A DNA stretch of 20,763 bases, from assembly GCA_049522195.1 (NCBI GenBank), contig JBEKOB010000071.1, positions 1-20,763 on the forward strand, given 5' to 3'. Under the pieces are notes generated by a model. That model saw only the letters and a program-made list of their open reading frames with translations. It had not been told where the DNA came from and made no database searches. Below are positions 15,559 to 20,763 of the stretch, piece after piece. Position 1 is the stretch's first letter, and the number at the start of each line of letters is the position of its first letter. This DNA is from UBA9647 sp049522195 (GTDB lineage Bacteria > Bacteroidota > Ignavibacteria > UBA10030). Made by a program: the position numbers and the translations under genes.

Positions 15559-16095
15559 TCAGTGTGAGACGGTTCCTGCTGGCAATGTAGGTGCAGTATG
15601 ATTGATATCCCCAACAGTGGAATCATTGATGGCGGTGACCTTCTGCCAGTTTTTGCTATCCTTGTCCCATTTAGCTTTGTCAGACTTGTACTGATCTTGT
15701 GTAGCCTGGTCAGCCCCACTTAGCGGCACTTGTGGGGCAGAGCGGGGCTGAGTGTCTGCGGCGTCGTTTGGATCGCTGCCGTAGACATTTGCTGTAACGT
15801 GCGTGTTGGGCCCAGGCATTGAACCAGGAATTGGAAGGCAGATCGTGTGGTCGCCGTTTCCTGCATCGAAATGACTTTCTTTGATATCACCGCCGCCACC
15901 TGTCACAATAACCGTCACCCTCTCATTGCCACCTTTTGGAAGGTTGCTAACGTGGATAAGAAAACAGACTTGCTCACCGTCGGTCCACGAGCTACTGACC
16001 TCCACCTTCGGCTTACCGCAACCAGCTAACATCACTCCCAATAGCAGTGTGATAGCGAAACAACTGAGTCTGTTTGCGATCGTTGAGGTCTTCAT
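15559..16095 (-). CDS. Predicted lipoprotein
   Basis: A 178-residue exported protein with a classical type II signal. It has a basic start (MKTSTIANRL), a hydrophobic core, and the lipobox L-A-G-C with the lipidated Cys at 26. The mature part begins with a beta-rich region (VEVSSSWTDGEQVCFLIHV, strands to about 90) and continues into a polar, Asp/Lys/Gln-rich C-terminus with coiled or extended character. No named domain is recognised. Its AAGGA is 11 nt before the ATG. It is probably the first gene of the accessory cluster, 156 bp before the 768-residue gene. The insertion sequence begins 113 bp upstream and could affect its expression. Confidence 0.85.
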   Translation of the reverse strand: MKTSTIANRLSCFAITLLLGVMLAGCGKPKVEVSSSWTDGEQVCFLIHVSNLPKGGNERVTVIVTGGGGDIKESHFDAGNGDHTICLPIPGSMPGPNTHVTANVYGSDPNDAADTQPRSAPQVPLSGADQATQDQYKSDKAKWDKDSKNWQKVTAINDSTVGDINHTAPTLPAGTVSH

Positions 16096-16207
16096 TTTGT
16101 TCTCATTCCTTCTTATTGTGTTCTGGGATTAGTACTGTAGTGGCCTAACGGCTAGTACGTGCCGACACTTTGGAGCTCTACTGATAACTTTCCACGCGCT
16201 CAAGCTG

Positions 16208-17274
16208 GGCATAGTACTCAGTTAGTGTTGCTCTTTTCTGTTGTACTTGTTTACTGATAAGGATTTGGCGATACTCGTCAAAAACGGTTTTGACAGTATG
16301 AAAAAAAACGGCTCTGTCCGCACTGCAGATCGAGTTACACTAAGTGCAACGGTCTTACGCTAAAGGCTCACCAGCGATGGATCTGTCATGCATGTCATCG
16401 AAGCTTCTCATGGTCGACAGGACGAGCGCATTACCAAAGACAGTTTGTTTGGTTCCGACGTTGGATCACACAAGGATTCACGATCAACCAGCTGGTGATG
16501 CTCAGCGGCCATAGTCGTGCAACGGTTCAACGGATTCTTCACTATTGGTTGGAGCATCCCCCAAGATCCAAGGTGCATTGTAGTCAGTGTCAATACGTAA
16601 TGTTCGATGGTACGTTCCTTCATCGGCGTAGCGGGATGTATGCTGCATTGGATGGCAAGACTCACCATCTTATCTATGGAGCGTATGGTGTCAATGAAGG
16701 CCCCCGTGACCTTCTCTCGTTTTGCCAAGGACTTAAGCAACAGGGGCTCAATCCAAAAAGCGCGACAATTGATGGTAATCCACACGTTTTTCGCACTCTG
16801 CTTCTGCTGTGGCCTACAATTATTGTTCAGCGATGCCTGGTCCATGTGCAGCGTCAGGGCTTGAGCTGGTGTCGTCAACATCCAAAGCGAGCAGATGCTC
16901 GAGAACTTCGGCACATTTTTCTCTTGGTCTTGCAGATTCGATCACAGCTACAGCGCCGACAGTTTGAGCGAACATTCCGCCGATGGAACAATCGCTACGG
17001 CTCACACCTCGCTCAATTCAAAGAGCGGGCTTGGGTCTCCAACGATCTTCAACGCGCACGCAGCATGCTCATGAACGCGCTTCCATTCATGTTTGGTTAT
17101 CTTGACGACTCCAACATCCCGCGTTCAACCAATGCTCTTGAGGGTTACTTCTCCCGGTTGAAACTGCGATACCGTCAACATCGTGGACTCAGCAAACGGC
17201 ATCGGCTAAACTATTTTCGTTGGTACTTCTACCTTTGCCCACGCTAAATAGCAACACTTTGTGAGTACTATACG
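16208..17274 (+). mobile_element. Insertion sequence with TIRs and 7-bp direct flank
   Basis: About 1,067 bp. The left end (ATAGTACTCA, then AGTGTTGCT, from 16208) and the inverted right end (to 17274) match at about 20 of 25 positions. CAAGCTG flanks it directly on both sides (16201-16207 and 17275-17281), consistent with a target-site duplication. It holds a single transposase gene on the plus strand. Retention of both ends and the flank duplication points to a fairly recent insertion between the lipoprotein promoter region and older degraded DNA. Confidence 0.8.
16298..17247 (+). CDS. DDE/MULE-like transposase, start out of frame
   Basis: The body is a DDE-type transposase with Asp in MFDGTFLHRRSGMY, Asp in SATIDGNPHVF and Glu in STNALEGYFSRLK. 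A zinc-ribbon (CPHC at 16315-16326; WICHAC around 16378-16395) and a helix-turn-helix precede it. The reading frame of the zinc-ribbon is open from 16294 but has no ATG, GTG or TTG before GTG 16495, which would delete the DNA-binding part. The only good start, ATG 16298, is in another frame and ends at 16363. A -1 slip at A_AAA_AAC (16303-16309) joins the two and gives about 316 residues. Either programmed frameshifting or a homopolymer indel explains this. The family resembles IS256/ISL3-type elements; exact assignment is not possible here. Confidence 0.85.
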
Positions 17275-17544
17275 CAAGCTGACGGAAGAGAAAGCTTCTT
17301 TAGCGGTATTGTGAGATAGGGGCCACTGCTAAGAAGCAGTATAAAAGTGCTGATCTGGAGGACGCAAGAATCAGCTATTATTTGAACATTTGCGACGTGG
17401 GGTTTGTTCCCGGTAAAGGGCACTGAGAAGTGTTAGTTTTATTGGCTTATAATGACGGTATACATGCCAAGCCGCTTCCCAGAGCATAGATCGGCCGGAG
17501 CCAATTTAAGGGGTCTCCAGAGGCCAACGTTAGGAGGATCGGCG

Positions 17545-17850
17545 ATGAAAAAGGCTAAGGTTTGCTATGTTTCTATTGAACTGGAGAAATCGATTAAGTA
17601 GGCAAAAGAGAAGGCCGATGGGTTGGAACCGGTGCGAAACGAAAGATCGAATTCGGATCAGGACGGGATAAGTTGGAGTATTCCAGTGTGCAGGACATTG
17701 ACCTCAGTTTGCCCCATTCGAGTGCCGCACGAAAACAAAACGCTTCAGACATTCGGGCGTTTCCTTTTCATAACGAGGGCAGGACTTGAGCTTGCGACCG
17801 AATCATTTCCCCCCTTACTTGTAGCAGAAAGTTATGAGCAAGACAAGTGA
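17545..17850 (+). pseudogene. TAG-interrupted ORF with strong RBS
   Basis: TAGGAGG stands 8 nt before ATG 17545. The frame reads 18 codons (MKKAKVCYVSIELEKSIK), meets TAG at 17599, then stays open for 82 more codons to 17850. No family is recognised on either side of the stop. An intact initiation region with an early nonsense codon suggests a decayed gene; amber read-through cannot be excluded. It lies downstream of the insertion sequence. Confidence 0.35.
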
Positions 17851-17981
17851 GATTGGATATTCCACACCAGAGTTACAATCTGCGCAAAGAAATCGTTGAA
17901 AAATTATTGGACTTCTTGAGATATGGCATTCAGTCAAGCTGTAGAGAGATGACGATGTGCTCATTTACATGGTGCTCGAGG

Positions 17982-18066
17982 ATCCCTTTAGGGCTACTTC
18001 CAAAACGACAAGAGTTAGCGAGTCCGCCAGGACGAAGCTAACTCTTTTGTCGTTTTGAGAATCCCG
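17982..18066. repeat. 85-bp hairpin element, copy 2
   Basis: Second copy of the element at 12224-12308, with only about four differences. Its core arms AAAACGACAAGAGTTAGC and GCTAACTCTTTTGTCGTTTT pair fully apart from the 2-nt bulge, with apical stem GTCC/GGAC and tetraloop GCCA. It begins GATCCCTTTAGGGCTAC and is followed by the hairpin TCCCGTTC/GAACGGGA (18062-18088). Confidence 0.75.
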
Positions 18067-18126
18067 TTCGAGCGAAGCGAGAACGGGAGGAATAATTCTC
18101 AATGGCTCGACTTCGCTCGCCACGAG

Positions 18127-18247
18127 TTGTCAATTGACAATTAGACAGCGTGCTGTTAGACGACCGGCTGTCTACCAATATCAAAGATGCAATTCCGGGT
18201 TTGCGGGATTGCCTCGCCTGTCAATTGAGAGTTGACAATTGACAATT
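18127..18247. repeat. TTGACAATTG repeat cluster with degraded hairpin
   Basis: TTGTCAATTGACAA at 18127-18140 and a tandem TTGACAATTGACAATT at about 18232-18247 bracket a hairpin AGACAGC/GCTGTCT (18143-18173) and a degraded copy of the GAGGCAATTCC terminator hairpin (18183-18215). The degraded and intact hairpins are 86 bp apart, suggesting a local tandem duplication. Confidence 0.55.
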
Positions 18248-18268
18248 CAAGATGGCTTCATCAAAATC

Positions 18269-18304
18269 AAAGAGGCAATTCCGGGTTTCCGGGATTGCCT
18301 CTTT
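18269..18304. terminator. Terminator hairpin downstream of cfa
   Basis: A stem AAAGAGGCAATTCC paired with GGGATTGCCTCTTT and a short loop, 32 bp past the cfa stop. The minus-strand transcript would end in a T-rich tract (TTTGATTTTG). The stem is the same as that of 12351-12386, so this terminator-like hairpin is a repeated element. Confidence 0.75.
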
Positions 18305-18335
18305 GTCTAACTTCAGCAAGGTGACGGTCACCACT

Positions 18336-19628
18336 TCATCGATACCAGTCATCGCGAGTGAGCGGGAGTCCGCTTTTGCCGCGATCGGGCTTCACGAGAA
18401 GCGATTGATAGATGTTATACATTCCAGTCTCAAAAGCATGCGCCGAAACAGACATGAACAGCCGCCATACGCGGTAGGTCGCCTCATTCGTTAGCCGCAC
18501 AGTCTCTTCATGATGAGATTCCAACCGGCGAACCCAGTGGCGCAATGTCAGCATGTAATGCTCCCGCAGGCATTCGACGTCACGGGTTTCAAATCCAACT
18601 TCCTCGGCAATCCGGGTGCTGACGTCAATCGGGACGGGATCACTGTCTGGAAAAACATAGGCCTGCGAGAACGAACGGCTGGCATCACTCGATGGATCGC
18701 GCCGGTATCCGATGCCATGGTTCAAGAACACGCCGCCCGGACGCAGGAGACGCCATGCATGTCTGAAGTACTCCGGCAACATCTGCTCACCCACATGCTC
18801 GACCATTCCGATGCTTGCCACCTTGTCGAATGAGCCGGTACCGTTAACCCGGCGGTAATCCTGGACTTCCGCCCTGCACCGATCAGCCAGACCTTTTTGC
18901 CGGATACGCTCGTTCGCAAGTTCTACCTGCGGTTCGCTCAGCGTAATGCCCAAAGCCGAGACGCCGTACTTCTCCGCCGCATGGATGATCAATCCTCCCC
19001 AACCACAGCCAATATCAAGAAACCGCTCTCCCCGCTGTAACCGAAGCTTGCGGCAGATGTAATCCAGTTTCCGCTCCTGCGCGGTATCGAGGTCCTCGTC
19101 GGGCGCGGCAAAATAAGCGGAGGAGTACACCATGCGCTTGTCAAGGTAGAGAGCAAAGAATTCATTGGATGTATTATAGTGATAGGTTACGGCTTCGCGG
19201 TCACGCTCGATCGAGTGCATCGTCCCTTTGAGCTTCGCCTCCTGTCGACCCAGCTGAGGCGTTTTGACGGATGGGAGCTTAAGAAGTTGCGACGCAACGC
19301 GAAGCCGATCGGCAATACTCAGGCGCAACCCGGAGAGATGTTCCGCCATTGGGAACACATACTCCATATCGCCTTCGATGTCGAAGTCATCATAGATGTA
19401 CGCTTGTGCCAATGCGCGCTCGCTTGGAGAAGAAAACATGTTGCGGATTGCCCCTGAGTGTCGAATGACCATCGTGAACCGACGGGGTTGGCCGGCGTCG
19501 GTGTCCCACGTCGATCCATCCCACAACCGTACGGCAAAATCCCGGGGATGATAGTCCTTAAGAAGGAATTGAAGAATTGACATGCCAATCTTGACTGTAC
19601 GATCATCCGTTGTTGTCCCTGCGTCCAT
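18336..19628 (-). CDS. cfa: Cyclopropane-fatty-acyl-phospholipid synthase
   Basis: A 430-residue SAM-dependent enzyme that adds a methylene bridge across double bonds of membrane phospholipid acyl chains, usually in stationary phase or under acid stress. The N-terminal ~140 residues form the lipid-binding part. The catalytic part starts with TYHYNTSNEFFALYLD (148-163) and MVYSSAYF (166-173), then the SAM-binding LDIGCGWGG (204-212), GITLSEPQ (227-234), SIGMVEHVG (272-280) with the bicarbonate-site Glu277, and the C-terminal RLFMSVSAHAFETG region. The start is well supported: GAGGAGGG ends about 4 nt before the ATG. It is a single gene with its own terminator. It fits with psd/pssA as part of PE-rich membrane biology. 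Confidence 0.96.
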   Translation of the reverse strand: MDAGTTTDDRTVKIGMSILQFLLKDYHPRDFAVRLWDGSTWDTDAGQPRRFTMVIRHSGAIRNMFSSPSERALAQAYIYDDFDIEGDMEYVFPMAEHLSGLRLSIADRLRVASQLLKLPSVKTPQLGRQEAKLKGTMHSIERDREAVTYHYNTSNEFFALYLDKRMVYSSAYFAAPDEDLDTAQERKLDYICRKLRLQRGERFLDIGCGWGGLIIHAAEKYGVSALGITLSEPQVELANERIRQKGLADRCRAEVQDYRRVNGTGSFDKVASIGMVEHVGEQMLPEYFRHAWRLLRPGGVFLNHGIGYRRDPSSDASRSFSQAYVFPDSDPVPIDVSTRIAEEVGFETRDVECLREHYMLTLRHWVRRLESHHEETVRLTNEATYRVWRLFMSVSAHAFETGMYNIYQSLLVKPDRGKSGLPLTRDDWYR

Positions 19629-19699
19629 TTCACCCTCCTCATCGTTATTGCGTGATGCGGCGATTGGATGAATCCCTCCTCCGCCTTATCGCTCCACTA

Positions 19700-19739
19700 G
19701 ATGGTTCGATGATCCGATGGCCCGATGATTCGATTGATC
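19700..19739. repeat. 8-bp tandem repeat GATGRYYC
   Basis: Five consecutive units: GATGGTTC, GATGATCC, GATGGCCC, GATGATTC and GATTGATC. The same GATGGCCCGATGA word reappears at 20751 and runs off the window end, so arrays of this unit stand on both sides of the RAYT locus. Confidence 0.7.
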
Positions 19740-19810
19740 GCGTTCTACTTCGCGCCAAGCGCCTGTGCGGTCTTGACAGGATTTTCCTGAGCCTTCCCAA
19801 CCGCCTCACA

Positions 19811-19876
19811 CCAACCCCGCTAGGGGTGGAATCTCTATAGCTCATCCCTGCCATACGTCCGAACTCCGTAGGAGTG
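19811..19876. repeat. REP block on the 3' side of the RAYT gene
   Basis: Contains palindrome ACCCC-GCTA-GGGGT (19814-19827), then ATCTCTATAGC, then ACTCC-GTA-GGAGT (19863-19875), which is the reverse orientation of the REPs at 20378-20560. A homologous block in the same order lies at 20622-20687, about 811 bp away, so the RAYT gene sits between two copies. Confidence 0.75.
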
Positions 19877-19890
19877 ACATTGTCCGCATC

Positions 19891-20352
19891 TCAGTCGACC
19901 CACTGGAAAACATATCGCTCATCATATGCCACATTGAACTTCTTGAGCATTTCTATGTATTCATCTTTGAAGGCTCGCTTTGAATGATGTCGCTCCTGGT
20001 TTTCTATGTACTCAACAACAGCGTCGAGCTGTGAGTGCCCATATGAAAAAGCACCGAAGCCCTCCTGCCAACTGAACTTTCCCCTGATCCATTTTTTGTC
20101 ATTAATGAACCTTGAGGAATTGTTTTTGAGATCCCGGACCAGATCAGAAAGGGCAATGTCCGGTTTGATTCCAAGGAACATGTGAACATGGTCTGCCGTT
20201 CCATTGATGGCTATCAGCTTCTGCTTCTTGTTTCTCACAATCCCTGATATGTACTTGTATAGTTCCTCCTTGCGCTCCTTCTGAATCAGACTCTGTCGGC
20301 CCTGCACGGAGAAGACAACTTGAATGTAGATTTGTGTATACGTGTTCGCCAT
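19891..20352 (-). CDS. REP-associated tyrosine transposase (IS200-like)
   Basis: A 153-residue Y1 HUH endonuclease. The metal-binding HUH motif is His55-Val-His57 in NGTADHVHMFL, and the catalytic Tyr is Tyr115 in VVEYIENQERHH, in the family pattern F-x-W-Q-x-G-Y/F-G-A-F (93-102). RAYT proteins cut and join single-stranded REP sequences and are thought to spread them. Its identity is backed by REP palindromes on both sides in opposite orientations. ATG 20352 is supported by the N-terminus MANTYTQIYIQVVFSV, usual for the family. No strong SD is visible. The 5' end and its upstream REP are partially duplicated at 20444-20560. It appears intact, so it could still be active. Confidence 0.93.
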   Translation of the reverse strand: MANTYTQIYIQVVFSVQGRQSLIQKERKEELYKYISGIVRNKKQKLIAINGTADHVHMFLGIKPDIALSDLVRDLKNNSSRFINDKKWIRGKFSWQEGFGAFSYGHSQLDAVVEYIENQERHHSKRAFKDEYIEMLKKFNVAYDERYVFQWVD

Positions 20353-20377
20353 TCAGGATCCCCACCTAGGACATTTC

Positions 20378-20391
20378 ACTCCTGACGGAGT
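20378..20391. repeat. REP palindrome 1
   Basis: ACTCC-TGAC-GGAGT, 26 bp upstream of the RAYT start. It has the same stem as REP 3 (20494) with a TGAC rather than TAAC loop. Confidence 0.8.
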
Positions 20392-20426
20392 TTGATTTGG
20401 CTTGGGTTTGTTGTTCTATAAGCATT

Positions 20427-20444
20427 CCACTCCTAACGGAGTGG
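20427..20444. repeat. REP palindrome 2
   Basis: CCACTCC-TAAC-GGAGTGG, a perfect 7-bp stem with a 4-nt loop, 49 bp after REP 1. Its right end abuts the truncated second RAYT start (20444-20470). Confidence 0.85.
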
Positions 20445-20470
20445 TAGATCTTTGTGTACGTATTTGCCAT
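20444..20470 (-). pseudogene. Nine-codon remnant of a second RAYT gene
   Basis: The minus strand from 20470 reads ATG and then M-A-N-T-Y-T-K-I-Y, matching the intact start M-A-N-T-Y-T-Q-I-Y at 8 of 9 positions, then runs into REP 2. Upstream sequence also matches (GATCCCC, then a REP at the same distance). It marks a lost or partially duplicated copy. Confidence 0.7.
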
Positions 20471-20493
20471 TTGCGATCCCCCTGCGTCATCTC

Positions 20494-20507
20494 ACTCCTA
20501 ACGGAGT
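20494..20507. repeat. REP palindrome 3
   Basis: ACTCC-TAAC-GGAGT, exactly 116 bp after REP 1 and in the equivalent position upstream of the truncated RAYT start. Confidence 0.8.
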
Positions 20508-20542
20508 TTGGCCTAGCTTTGGTATGTCGTTCTAGAAACATT

Positions 20543-20560
20543 CCACTCCTAACGGAGTGG
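20543..20560. repeat. REP palindrome 4
   Basis: CCACTCC-TAAC-GGAGTGG, identical to REP 2 and 116 bp after it. REPs 1+2 and 3+4 thus form two tandem units of a BIME-like array. Confidence 0.85.
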
Positions 20561-20621
20561 AGAAAACGGGTTGTTCGACATCTCTACCATCATTCACATC
20601 GGCCAGCCCATCCTCTATACG

Positions 20622-20687
20622 CCAATCCTGTCAGGGGTGCAATTTCTATAGCACTGCCACCTCAGAGCCAGCCGAACTCCGTAGGCC
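20622..20687. repeat. REP block, second copy
   Basis: CCAATCCTGTCAGGGGTG, then AATTTCTATAGC, then CCGAACTCCGTAGG, matching the order of 19811-19876 with decayed stems. The DNA from 20561 to the window end has no supportable gene. Confidence 0.65.
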
Positions 20688-20750
20688 TGCCCCCTCAAAG
20701 AATCTCATCCGCCAAGCGGGTGAACCCGTCTGCGTCCCGGCTTACAATCA

Positions 20751-20763
20751 GATGGCCCGATGA
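20751..20763. repeat. Start of a second GATGRYYC array at the window edge
   Basis: GATGGCCCGATGA is identical to 19716-19728 and continues beyond the window. It places the same 8-bp unit on the far side of the RAYT/REP locus. Confidence 0.5.

Larger units (their letters stand above)
17275..18335. other. Degraded region between IS and cfa
   Basis: About 1 kb without an intact gene. It holds a 6-bp hairpin ACTGCT/AGCAGT (17325-17340), a short coding-like remnant (17313-17424, ending in TGA), a TATAAT near 17450, the TAG-interrupted frame at 17545, the second hairpin element at 17982, TTGACAATTG repeats, and two copies of the GAGGCAATTCC hairpin. Short ORFs between 17850 and 18041 have no recognisable features. 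Confidence 0.5.

Noticed and set aside
17847..18041. Plus-strand 64-codon ORF running into hairpin copy 2
   Set aside because: Its last third is the repeated hairpin sequence and no domain or RBS supports it.
20378..20560. CRISPR array
   Set aside because: Repeats are 14-18-nt palindromes with unequal spacing (49 and 67 bp), spacers are themselves repeated, there are no cas genes, and a RAYT gene explains them as REPs.

Overview
The window looks like a chromosomal contig from an uncultured Bacteroidota/Chlorobi-type bacterium (Ignavibacteria-like is my best guess, low certainty). Reasons: moderate GC, AUG/UUG starts with uneven Shine-Dalgarno use, a PE-synthesis/purine/Tat/GatA housekeeping string, and intergenic DNA packed with short palindromic and tandem repeats. 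No rRNA or other phylogenetic marker is present to settle this.

Region 1 (1-7123) is a co-directional minus-strand housekeeping run. In transcription order: psd and pssA (phosphatidylethanolamine synthesis), purS and purQ (two FGAM synthetase subunits), tatA (protein export), gatA (Glu/Asp-tRNA amidotransferase), sucD (TCA cycle, with an unusual Lys/Arg-rich tail), and a HerA/DUF87-type ATPase.

Region 2 (7124-8953) has no convincing protein gene. It carries tRNA-Gln(CTG) and tRNA-Glu(CTC), partial copies of the tRNA-Gln 5' end, TTCGACT..GCTC palindromes and AATT-rich direct repeats.

Region 3 (8954-12139) has a P-type IIIA proton ATPase that ends in a DUF2934-like domain, preceded by a small TPR protein.

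Region 4 (12224-16095) is an accessory minus-strand cluster ending at a strong bidirectional terminator. It encodes a lipoprotein, a 768-residue beta-rich protein of unknown function without a signal peptide, a DUF1360 membrane protein overlapping it by ATGA, and a 100-residue protein resembling small phage-cluster proteins. This is the best candidate for an undescribed system.

Region 5 (16208-18304) holds an insertion sequence with ~25-bp inverted ends and a 7-bp direct flank. Its transposase start lies out of frame behind an A-rich slippery site. Next come a TAG-interrupted ORF and a second copy of the ~85-bp hairpin element first seen at 12224.

Region 6 (18336-20763) has a cyclopropane-fatty-acid synthase and a RAYT-type IS200-like transposase embedded in its REP palindromes. 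These include a 9-codon remnant of a second RAYT start and 8-bp tandem repeats on both sides.

Functionally, the chromosome supplies membrane lipid synthesis and modification (psd, pssA, cfa) and core metabolism. The intergenic space has been repeatedly remodelled by small palindromic elements.
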